Source of the DNA: DATJLQ01 sp035509415 | Lineage (GTDB): Bacteria; Pseudomonadota; Alphaproteobacteria; JACZXZ01 | Direction of reading: 5' to 3' | Length of the DNA: 13,157 nt | NCBI GenBank assembly: GCA_035509415.1 | Contig: DATJLQ010000065.1 | Coordinates: 1 to 13,157 of the forward strand | Shown here: positions 1 through 5,375 of the stretch, one piece after another | Layout: every line of letters begins with the position of its first letter | How positions within the stretch are numbered: the stretch's first letter is position 1 | The notes under the pieces: model-generated | The model's database searches: none | What the model was told of the DNA's origin: nothing | Seen by the model: only the letters and a program-made list of their open reading frames with translations | Program-made: the position numbers and the translations under genes

Positions 1-384
1 GGATTTCGCGAGGCCCGCGATCATCTGGGGCAGCATGACGTTCTCGAGCGCCGAGAATTCCGGCAGCAGATGGTGGAACTGGTAGACGAAGCCCAAATGG
101 CCGCGTCGGATCTCGGTGCGCGCGTCGTCGCCGAGCTTCCCGCACGAGACGCCCTCGATCAGCACCTCGCCGCCGTCCGGCCGCTCGAGAAGCCCCGCGA
201 TCTGGAGCAGCGTCGATTTCCCGGCACCCGACGGCCCGACGAGAGCCACCATCTCGCCCGCGCCGAGCGCGAGCTCGGCGCCGCGCAGCACCTCGAGCGA
301 TTCGCTGCCCTGGCGGTAGGTCCGCACCAGGCCCTTGAGGGCGAGAACGGGCGTCCGCGCCGCGGCTTCCATCGCGTCACTCAT
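1..384 (-). CDS. lolD: Lipoprotein-releasing system ATP-binding protein LolD (3' part cut off by the window edge)
   Basis: ABC-transporter ATPase that powers release of lipoproteins from the inner membrane to the LolA carrier, working with the LolC/E-type permease encoded just before it. The visible 128 residues start MSDAMEAAAR. They contain Walker A GPSGAGKST at residues 50-58 and the Q-loop glutamine at 102 in FVYQFHHLLPEFSALENV, a wording typical of LolD. The signature motif, Walker B and H-loop lie beyond position 1. The ATG at 384-382 overlaps the end of the permease gene by 8 bases (ATGAGTGA), so the two are almost certainly translationally coupled. The frame is open to base 1. What I see is a LolD-type ATPase domain; assignment to LolD rather than another ABC family rests on the motif wording and the neighbouring permease. 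Confidence 0.93.
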   Translation of the reverse strand, partial: MSDAMEAAARTPVLALKGLVRTYRQGSESLEVLRGAELALGAGEMVALVGPSGAGKSTLLQIAGLLERPDGGEVLIEGVSCGKLGDDARTEIRRGHLGFVYQFHHLLPEFSALENVMLPQMIAGLAKS

Positions 385-1621
385 AACGCAGCGCCTCCAC
401 CGGATCGAGGCGCGCCGCGCGCCAGGCGGGGTAGATCGAGGCGAGGAACGAAAGGCCGAGGCTCATCGCGACCACCCACAGCACCTGAAGCGGGTCCGAA
501 CGCGCGGGCAGCTGGGTCAGATAGAAGAATTCGGGCGGGAACAGGTTCTGGCCTGTGGTGCGCTCGAGCCAGAGATGGATGTTCTCGATATTGGCGCAGA
601 ACCACAAGCCGAACCCGAGCCCGAGCGCGGTGCCGACGATGCCGATGCTCATGCCCGCAAGGAAGAAGATGCGCATGACCGAGGCGCGCGTCGCCCCCAT
701 GGTGCGCAGGATCGCGATGCCGCGCCCCTTGTCCTTCACCAGCATGATCAGGCCCGAGACGATGTTGAAGGCGGCGACCACGATGATGAGGGTGACGACG
801 ATCGTGTAGAGGTTGCGCTGGAGCGCCACGAAATTGAAATAGCCGGCATTGACGCGCTCCCAGGGCAACGCGTCGTAGGCCCCGCCCGCGGCCGCCGCGA
901 TCTTGGGCGTGAGATCTTCGGCAAGGTCCGGGCTCGTGAGCCGCACCGAGAGGTCGCTTACCGCGTTGGGCAGCTTGAAATAGAGCTGGGCGGCGGCGAG
1001 CGGCATGAAGACGAAGCTCCCGTCGTATTCCGACATGCCGACATTGAAAATCGCGACCACGTGGTAGGTCTTGAGGCGCGGAATGGTGCCGAAGGCGGTG
1101 ACCGCCCCCTGGGGAGAGATGAGCGTCACCTCGTCGCCCACTTCGACGCCGAGGCTGCGCGCGAGCCGGTAGCCGATCGCGAGCCCGTCCTCCGCGAAGC
1201 CCTTGAGCGAGCCCGCGACGATCTTCTGGGAGACGAGCTTGAGCGCTTGGAGATCGGCCGGTGAAATTCCGCGCACCACGACCCCGGTCGAGTTGTTGCC
1301 CGCGGTCGCGAGCGCCTGGCCGTCGATCTCGGGGGTGACGCTCACGACCCCCGGCAGCTTCGCGATCCGCGCCGCGACCGGGCCGTAATCCTGCATCGGC
1401 CCGACCGCATATTGCACCGAGACATGGCCGTTCAAGCCCAGGATGCGGTCGATCAGCTGCTCGCGGAAGCCGTTGAAGATCGCGAGCGTGATGATGAGTG
1501 CCGCCACGCCGAGGAAAATCCCGAGCAGCGAGAACCAGGCGATGACCGAGATGAAGCCTTCCTGGCGCCGGGCGCGTAGGTAACGTAGCGCCACCATGCG
1601 CTCGAAAGCGGAGAAGATCAT
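377..1621 (-). CDS. lolC: Lipoprotein-releasing permease, LolC/LolE family
   Basis: Inner-membrane permease of the Lol system, which hands mature outer-membrane lipoproteins to LolA using ATP hydrolysis by LolD. The 414-residue protein has the MacB/FtsX layout: one membrane segment near residues 24-48 after the conserved start MIFSAFERMVALRYLRARR, a periplasmic domain to about residue 270, then three membrane segments near 272-295, 318-342 and 379-399. It ends with the typical YPAWRAARLDPVEALRYE. I chose the ATG at 1621 because homologues begin MxFSAFE and this gives the usual length of about 415. An upstream in-frame GTG at 1660 would add 13 residues. It overlaps lolD by 8 bases. Many alphaproteobacteria have a single LolC/E-like protein, called LolF in some species; whether a second copy exists elsewhere cannot be seen here. 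A gene-free region of nearly 700 bases lies upstream and probably carries its promoter. Confidence 0.92.
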   Translation of the reverse strand: MIFSAFERMVALRYLRARRQEGFISVIAWFSLLGIFLGVAALIITLAIFNGFREQLIDRILGLNGHVSVQYAVGPMQDYGPVAARIAKLPGVVSVTPEIDGQALATAGNNSTGVVVRGISPADLQALKLVSQKIVAGSLKGFAEDGLAIGYRLARSLGVEVGDEVTLISPQGAVTAFGTIPRLKTYHVVAIFNVGMSEYDGSFVFMPLAAAQLYFKLPNAVSDLSVRLTSPDLAEDLTPKIAAAAGGAYDALPWERVNAGYFNFVALQRNLYTIVVTLIIVVAAFNIVSGLIMLVKDKGRGIAILRTMGATRASVMRIFFLAGMSIGIVGTALGLGFGLWFCANIENIHLWLERTTGQNLFPPEFFYLTQLPARSDPLQVLWVVAMSLGLSFLASIYPAWRAARLDPVEALRYE

Positions 1622-1723
1622 CGCGCGCGCATCCTCGGGTCGGTTGGACGGCCGCAGCACCGTCCCGAAGCCGGGCGGGCAGCGGCCGCGTCGCGCCGCA
1701 ATCTAGGCACTGGCCCGGCCCAT

Positions 1724-1835
1724 GGCAATCGGGCTGGGGCAATCATGCTGGGGCAATCGTGCTGGGGCAATCGCGCTGTGGCAATCGGGCTGGGACAATC
1801 GTGCCGGGGCAACCGTGCTGGCGCAATCATGCTGG
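1724..1835. repeat. 14-bp tandem repeat, 8 copies
   Basis: Eight head-to-tail units of 14 bp begin at 1724, 1738, 1752, 1766, 1780, 1794, 1808 and 1822. The consensus is GGCAATCRTGCTGG. The core GCAATC is intact in six units, becoming ACAATC in the sixth and GCAACC in the seventh. Variation is concentrated at unit positions 8-9. The array lies about 100 bases upstream of the lolC/E start. The unit is not a multiple of three and there is no plausible gene through it, so this looks like a non-coding minisatellite. A role as a protein-binding array is possible but not shown. Confidence 0.9.
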
Positions 1836-1873
1836 ACGCGCGCCCTGGACGGTTCGCTTGGCGCCGCGCCCCC

Positions 1874-1903
1874 TGTGGATTGTTAATCCCGCGTTTATCA
1901 ACA
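1874..1903. promoter_or_regulatory. DnaA-box-like and CtrA-box-like words
   Basis: TGTGGATTG (1874-1882) and TTATCAACA (1895-1903) face each other. The second differs from the DnaA-box consensus TTATCCACA at one base; the first differs from its reverse complement at two. Between and overlapping them, TTAA at 1883-1886 and TTTA at 1894-1897 are separated by exactly 7 bases, one mismatch from the alphaproteobacterial CtrA site TTAA-N7-TTAA. In a GC-rich genome such words are uncommon, but single degenerate matches occur by chance. The call is tentative. Confidence 0.25.
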
Positions 1904-1943
1904 GGATATCCCGAGGATTAGAAACAGGCTAAGGCAAGGCCCG

Positions 1944-1964
1944 AAATTGGGGCAAAATTGGGGC
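1944..1964. repeat. 11-bp-period direct doublet
   Basis: AAATTGGGGC occurs at 1944-1953 and again at 1955-1964, one base apart, so the period is 11 bp, close to one helical turn. It sits in the AT-richer intergenic stretch. It could be a small repeat slip or two half-sites for a protein; nothing in the sequence decides this. Confidence 0.45.
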
Positions 1965-2057
1965 GAGCCGGAAAAGCCCAATGATTACACAAGTGTCCGA
2001 AAATTAAGCGTTTTTTTGTTGCAAAGAGGCCGCCATCGGCGCATAAAAACGTCGCGG

Positions 2058-2073
2058 CGGCGCCTAGGCGCCG
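2058..2073. promoter_or_regulatory. 16-bp perfect palindrome
   Basis: CGGCGCCTAGGCGCCG is identical to its reverse complement, with CTAG at the centre. It could be the operator of a dimeric regulator or the top of a small hairpin. It lies between tag and the lol genes in a non-coding stretch. Function is unknown. Confidence 0.45.
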
Positions 2074-2080
2074 ACTGCAC

Positions 2081-2107
2081 AAAAAGGGGCCGAATCCACC
2101 GGATCGG
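2081..2107 (-). terminator. Weak minus-strand terminator-like hairpin
   Basis: Read on the minus strand, CCGATCC (2107-2101) and GGATTCGG (2097-2090) can pair with one bulged base around a 3-base loop. Four C and then five T (2085-2081) follow. It lies about 200 bases past the tag stop codon, so it could end the long nuo-to-tag transcript. The C spacer and short stem make it a weak candidate. Confidence 0.25.
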
Positions 2108-2208
2108 TCAAGTGTAGCAGCGAGGAAACACTCCAGCACGCGCCTTGCCACGGGAGACGAACTCAACCGCTCAACGATAAAAACCGAATCCGCGGCGCAA
2201 GACGCGAT

Positions 2209-2244
2209 ATGGCAAGGTCCCTTCGGGACGCTTGCCATTTTTTT
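2209..2244 (+). terminator. Strong plus-strand intrinsic terminator
   Basis: ATGGCAAG-GTCCC (2209-2221) pairs with GGGAC-G-CTTGCCAT (2225-2238): 13 base pairs with one bulged G at 2230 and a tight TTC loop. A run of seven T follows directly (2238-2244). The orientation is plus only, because on the minus strand the hairpin is preceded by A residues and not followed by T. It points towards the 3' end of tag (convergent), so it may shield tag from plus-strand transcription or end a small RNA. Confidence 0.8.
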
Positions 2245-2307
2245 CGCGCGAAATCCGGTACAGCTTGGACGCGCGCACGGCACTCGGCCGACGCGCGTCG
2301 CGTGCGC

Positions 2308-2853
2308 TCAACGCTTCATCCAGGGTGGCGCGAGCTTCGCGATGCGCTTATAGACCGGGCAATCCTTCCGGTGCGCGCCCTCAAGATAGCCGATCGACAT
2401 CAGGAACTCGCCGGTGATCTCGCCGCCGGTGAAGACGAAGGTTTCCTTGAAGAGCTTGACCCACGCCTCCTTGGGCCGCGGATGGTGCGCACCGAGCCAG
2501 CCCGCGAACGAGCCGTGGCTCGCGCGTAGAGCCCTGATGCGCTTCGCGTTCTCGATCGCCGCCGCGACCTTGAGCCGGTTCCTGATGATGCCCTCGTCGG
2601 CGAGCAGGCGCTTCACGTCGCGAGCGCCGAAGCGCGCCACCTTGTCGACCGCGAAGCCGCGATAGGCGCGCCGGAACCCGTCGCGCTTCTTGAGCATGGT
2701 GAGCCAGCTCAAGCCCGCCTGGTTCATCTCGAGCACCAGGCGCTCGAAGAGAACCGCCTCGTCCTCGACCGGAAAACCGTATTCCGTGTCGTGATAGGGC
2801 CCGTGGAAGGGATGGCCGGGGGCGGCCGCGCAATAGCCCGAAAGCGCGTTCAT
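2308..2853 (-). CDS. tag: DNA-3-methyladenine glycosylase I
   Basis: Base-excision repair enzyme that removes 3-methyladenine from alkylated DNA. The 181 residues match the Tag family in length (E. coli Tag is 187). Conserved blocks are YHDTEYG (20-26), LVLEMNQAGLSWLTMLKKR with the catalytic Glu at 42 and the pocket Trp at 50, and GIIRNRLKVAAAIENA. The zinc site of E. coli Tag (C4, H17, H175, C179) is matched by C8, H21, H161 and C165, the last pair with the same spacing of four. Y25 replaces the Trp of the E. coli NEWG motif, a mild change. The ATG at 2853 follows the DUF1467 stop by 7 bases, and its ribosome site (TAGGG) overlaps that stop. It is the last gene of the long leftward operon. 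Its position here, in place of proS, is not the arrangement I would expect. Confidence 0.93.
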   Translation of the reverse strand: MNALSGYCAAAPGHPFHGPYHDTEYGFPVEDEAVLFERLVLEMNQAGLSWLTMLKKRDGFRRAYRGFAVDKVARFGARDVKRLLADEGIIRNRLKVAAAIENAKRIRALRASHGSFAGWLGAHHPRPKEAWVKLFKETFVFTGGEITGEFLMSIGYLEGAHRKDCPVYKRIAKLAPPWMKR

Positions 2854-2860
2854 CGCGGCC

Positions 2861-3097
2861 CTAGCCGTTGCGGAACGAGATCAGGTCGGTGGACGCGATC
2901 CAGAACACGACACCCCAAAGCACGATCGCGATACCCGTCGTGACCGCCATCTTCTGCCACAATTTCGGCTTCGCGGGGGCGCTGGTCGCGTGGCCCTGCT
3001 CGACCTTGTCGGGCACATGCACGCCCCAGGGCAAGACCATGAAGAACAGCAGCCACCAGATGACGATGAACGCGACAATGCTCTCGAACCAGTTCAC
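2861..3097 (-). CDS. DUF1467 family small membrane protein
   Basis: A 78-residue protein of the DUF1467 family, common in Alphaproteobacteria next to methylmalonyl-CoA epimerase; its function is unknown. It has two predicted membrane segments, about residues 5-24 (ESIVAFIVIWWLLFFMVLPW) and 49-68, joined by a polar loop starting GVHVPDKVEQGH. The pattern WWLLFFMVLPWGV is typical of the family. The start is a GTG at 3097, one base after the TGA of the epimerase gene (TGA-C-GTG), so translation is probably coupled to it. No ATG alternative lies between the two genes, and a later start would remove the first membrane segment. Confidence 0.88.
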   Translation of the reverse strand: MNWFESIVAFIVIWWLLFFMVLPWGVHVPDKVEQGHATSAPAKPKLWQKMAVTTGIAIVLWGVVFWIASTDLISFRNG

Positions 3098-3098
3098 G

Positions 3099-3503
3099 TC
3101 ACACCTGCTCGATCTCGACCAAGGTCCCGCAGAAGTCCTTCGGATGGAGGAACAGGACCGGCTTGTCGTGGGCGCCGATCTTGGGCTCGCCGTCGCCGAG
3201 GACGCGCAGGCCGCGCGCCTTGAGCGTGTCGCGCGCGGCGCGGATGTCGCCCACCTCGTAGCATACGTGATGCATCCCGCCCGCGGGATTGCGCTCGAGG
3301 AACGACGCGATGGGCGACTTCTCGCCGAGCGGATGCAGGAGCTCGATCTTGGTGTTGGGAAGCTCGACGAACACCGTCGTGACCCCGTGGGCCGGCATGT
3401 CGACCATGGCCGAGACCTTGGCGCCGAGCGTGTCGCGATAGAGGGCCGCCGCCGCCGCGAGGTCCGGCACCACGATCGCCACGTGATTGAGCCTGCCGAT
3501 CAT
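3099..3503 (-). CDS. mce: Methylmalonyl-CoA epimerase
   Basis: Interconverts the R and S forms of methylmalonyl-CoA in the pathway that feeds propionyl-CoA into succinyl-CoA. The 134 residues form two vicinal-oxygen-chelate (glyoxalase-like) repeats: LNHVAIVVPDL near the start and GGMHHVCYEVGDI at 75-87. Metal ligands by family alignment are H7, E54 (in KIELLHP), H79 and E130 (in GTLVEIEQV), all present. The ending GEPKIGAHDKPVLFLHPKDF is typical of alphaproteobacterial epimerases. The ATG at 3503 gives the normal family length. The gene is separated from RNase J upstream by a 204-base gap with a composite repeat, so it may have its own promoter or rely on read-through. Methylmalonyl-CoA mutase is not in the window. 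Confidence 0.94.
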   Translation of the reverse strand: MIGRLNHVAIVVPDLAAAAALYRDTLGAKVSAMVDMPAHGVTTVFVELPNTKIELLHPLGEKSPIASFLERNPAGGMHHVCYEVGDIRAARDTLKARGLRVLGDGEPKIGAHDKPVLFLHPKDFCGTLVEIEQV

Positions 3504-3538
3504 CGATTGCTCACTTTCCCCGCGAGTGCCAAGTTTGT

Positions 3539-3676
3539 CTCATCCTTCGAGACACCCGGCGTGCAAAGCATGCCTCTTGTCAGAACAAGAAGCGGGCCTT
3601 GCCCGCTGCGCCTCGTCCTGAGGCGCTTGCGCAGCAAGCGTCTCGAAGGATAACGGCGGGGTTCCTCAGGATGAGG
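3539..3676. repeat. Composite palindromic intergenic repeat
   Basis: A mosaic of inverted repeats fills the gap between rnj and mce. ATCCTTCGAGAC (3542-3553) is the exact reverse complement of GTCTCGAAGGAT (3640-3651). CCTCGTCCTGAGG (3611-3623) is the reverse complement of CCTCAGGATGAGG (3664-3676) with one mismatch. Within it are the hairpins CTTGT-caga-ACAAG (3576-3589), AGCGGGC-ctt-GCCCGCT (3591-3607) and CGCTTGC-gca-GCAAGCG (3624-3640). I recognise the words CCTTCGAGAC and CCTCAGGATGAGG from dispersed intergenic repeats in several alphaproteobacterial genomes; copy number in this genome cannot be judged. It probably folds in the mRNA between rnj and mce and may affect read-through or RNA stability. 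Confidence 0.85.
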
Positions 3677-3707
3677 AATTGCGCGTGCCAAAATAGTAAT
3701 CAATCCC

Positions 3708-5375
3708 TCAAAGCCGCACCAGATGAACCTCGATCGCGGGCTTCTTGCCGCGCGCCAGGCGCACATGGCGCCGGATCGCGAGGCGCACCGCCTCCTTCAG
3801 GGCCGCGTCGTCGCCGCGCGCGGCCGGCGGCAGCTCCTCGACCGCGTCCTCGATCGCGTCCGCCGTCTCGGCGACCAGGCCCGCCGCCCCGTCCCCGTCC
3901 GCGAGGCCGGGCAGCGCCAGCTGCGGAGCACTCGCGAGATGGCCGTCGCGCGCCACCACCACGGTCGCGACCGCGGCGCCGTGCCAGAGCATGCGCGTGC
4001 GGCTCTTGACCGTCTGACCCTCGGCCGGCACCAGCTCGGTGCCGTCGAGGGCGAGGCGCCCGGCCTGGGCCTGGCCGACGATTTCGACGGCACCCGGGGC
4101 GAGGCGCAGGATGTCGCCGTTGGTCACCACCGCCGCCTCGCGGATCTGGCACGCGCGCGCGAAACGCGCATGCTCGATCAGGTGGCGCATCTCGCCATGG
4201 ACCGGAACCGCGATCCGGGGCTTGACCCAGGCATACATCTCGGCGAGCTCGTCGCGCGCGGGATGGCCCGAGACGTGGACGAACTCGTCATGCTCGGTCA
4301 CGATCTCGACGCCGAGCCGTGCCAAGCCGCTTTGGAGGCGGAAGATGGCGCGCTCGTTCCCGGGAATGATGCGCGAGGAGAAGATCGCCGTGTCGCCGCG
4401 CTCGAGCGAAATATGGGGATGCTCGCCCGCCACCACGCGCGCCAAGGCCGAGCGCGGCTCGCCCTGGCTCCCGGTCATGGCGAGCACCACCCGGTCGCGC
4501 GGGAGATAGGCGGCCTCGGCATCGTCGAGGAAACGCGGAATGTCCTTCAGATAGCCGTTCTCGACCGCGGCCTCGTAGAAGCGCCAAAGCGAGCGGCCGA
4601 CGAGGGCCGCCTGGCGCCCGTGCGCCTCGGCGACCTTGGCCACGGTCTCGAGGCGCGCGACGTTGGACGCGAAGCAGGCGATCGCGACGCGCTGGGCGCA
4701 GCGGCCCACGATCTCGACGAGGCTCTTGCGCAGATCAGCTTCCGAGCCGGACGTTCCCTCGCGCAGCACGTTGGTCGAATCGCACACCATGGCGAGCACG
4801 CCCTCCTCGCCCACGCGCCGCAGCGCCGCGTCGTCGGTCGCCTCGCCCACCAGGGGATCGGGGTCGATCTTCCAATCGCCGGTGTGGAGGATGGTGCCGA
4901 GCGGCGTGCGGATCGCGAGCGCGTTGGGCTCGGGGATCGAATGGGTGAGCGTGATGAGCTCGAACTCGAAGGGGCCGAGCCGGAAGCGCGCGCCGAGCGG
5001 CACGACGGTGATCTCGGCCAAACGCTCGAGGCCGGTCTCGGCGAGCTTGCGCTTCAGGATCGAGGCGGTGAAGGGCGTCGCGTAGATCGGGCAACGCAGC
5101 TGGGACCAGAGATACTGTACGGCGCCGATATGATCCTCGTGGGCGTGGGTGAGGACGATGCCCAAGAGCTTGTCGCGCCGCTCGACGATGAAGGCCGGGT
5201 CCGGCATGATCACGTCGAGCCCGGGCTGATCGGCGAAGGTGACGCCGAGATCGACCATGACCCACTCATCGCCATAGGCGTAGAGGTTGAGGTTCATGCC
5301 GATCTCGCCGGCACCCCCCAGGGGCACGAACAGAAGCTCGGGCGCGGGTGCCGCCTTTTCCGGCCCGGCGCTCAT
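3708..5375 (-). CDS. rnj: Ribonuclease J
   Basis: Metallo-beta-lactamase/beta-CASP ribonuclease with endonuclease and 5'-exonuclease activity in RNA processing and turnover. The 555 residues fit the family. The metal-binding motif THAHEDH is at 76-82 (H77, H79, D81, H82), followed by H145 in LTHSIPEPNA and D167 in ILHTGDWKID. The beta-CASP part follows, with MTGSQGEP, SSRIIPGNE, HVSGHPARDEL and the last metal histidine region PVHGEMRHL. A C-terminal domain ends KKPAIEVHLVRL. I chose the ATG at 5375, MSAGPEKAAP, because it overlaps the coaX stop by 4 bases (ATGA) and the following ELLFVPLGGAGEIGMN is the standard family start. A longer frame from 5510 would overlap coaX by more than 130 bases and is poor in quality. 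Confidence 0.95.
   Translation of the reverse strand: MSAGPEKAAPAPELLFVPLGGAGEIGMNLNLYAYGDEWVMVDLGVTFADQPGLDVIMPDPAFIVERRDKLLGIVLTHAHEDHIGAVQYLWSQLRCPIYATPFTASILKRKLAETGLERLAEITVVPLGARFRLGPFEFELITLTHSIPEPNALAIRTPLGTILHTGDWKIDPDPLVGEATDDAALRRVGEEGVLAMVCDSTNVLREGTSGSEADLRKSLVEIVGRCAQRVAIACFASNVARLETVAKVAEAHGRQAALVGRSLWRFYEAAVENGYLKDIPRFLDDAEAAYLPRDRVVLAMTGSQGEPRSALARVVAGEHPHISLERGDTAIFSSRIIPGNERAIFRLQSGLARLGVEIVTEHDEFVHVSGHPARDELAEMYAWVKPRIAVPVHGEMRHLIEHARFARACQIREAAVVTNGDILRLAPGAVEIVGQAQAGRLALDGTELVPAEGQTVKSRTRMLWHGAAVATVVVARDGHLASAPQLALPGLADGDGAAGLVAETADAIEDAVEELPPAARGDDAALKEAVRLAIRRHVRLARGKKPAIEVHLVRL

Larger units (their letters stand above)
1933..2244 (+). ncRNA. Candidate plus-strand non-coding RNA ending at an intrinsic terminator (5' end unknown)
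   Basis: A strong plus-strand terminator at 2209-2244 has no plus-strand protein gene before it, so a short transcript from the preceding AT-richer stretch is the simplest explanation. Three mutually complementary 8-base words lie in it: GGCAAGGC (1933-1940), GCCTTGCC (2142-2149) and TGGCAAGG (2210-2217). The middle word could pair with either the first or the third, and pairing with the third would break the terminator. I do not recognise it as tmRNA, RNase P RNA, SRP RNA or 6S RNA. The start used here is only the first of these words, not a mapped 5' end, and no clear promoter was found. Read-through past 2244 would be antisense to the end of tag. Confidence 0.25.
1622..2307. other. Gene-free region between tag and the lol genes
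   Basis: I find no convincing coding frame on either strand. From about 1865 to 2250 the sequence is visibly richer in A and T than the surrounding genes. It holds a 14-bp tandem repeat (1724-1835), DnaA-box-like and CtrA-box-like words (1874-1903), an 11-bp direct doublet (1944-1964), a 16-bp palindrome (2058-2073), a weak minus-strand terminator-like hairpin (2081-2107) and a strong plus-strand terminator (2209-2244). The promoter for the lol genes is expected here, but I cannot point to a convincing -35/-10 pair. Open frames through this stretch have unusual composition, lack a family match that I recognise and have no good start signal. Confidence 0.7.

Noticed and set aside
1618..1830. 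Minus-strand frame with repeated peptide pattern through the 14-bp array
   Set aside because: The repeating peptide is a by-product of translating the tandem repeat; it overlaps the lolC/E start and has no homology.
1724..1835. CRISPR array
   Set aside because: Units are 14 bp and directly adjacent without unique spacers, and no cas genes are present.
1933..2244. tmRNA, RNase P RNA, SRP RNA, 6S RNA or a tRNA
   Set aside because: I looked for the conserved cores of these RNAs (for example the T-arm GGTTCGAATCC and the SRP loop) and found none.
1918..2283. A minus-strand open frame of 121 codons in the gap between tag and lolC/E
   Set aside because: It spans the terminator hairpin, the palindrome and the doublet, has no good ribosome site and no recognisable family; the composition is unlike the neighbouring genes.
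3424..3503. Loss of the catalytic site in methylmalonyl-CoA epimerase
   Set aside because: A residue next to the HGV motif first seemed unusual, but alignment from memory places all four metal ligands (H7, E54, H79, E130) intact.
3500..3766. Minus-strand 88-codon frame across the rnj-mce gap
   Set aside because: It is the translation of the palindromic repeat and overlaps the end of rnj; such frames arise wherever this type of repeat occurs.
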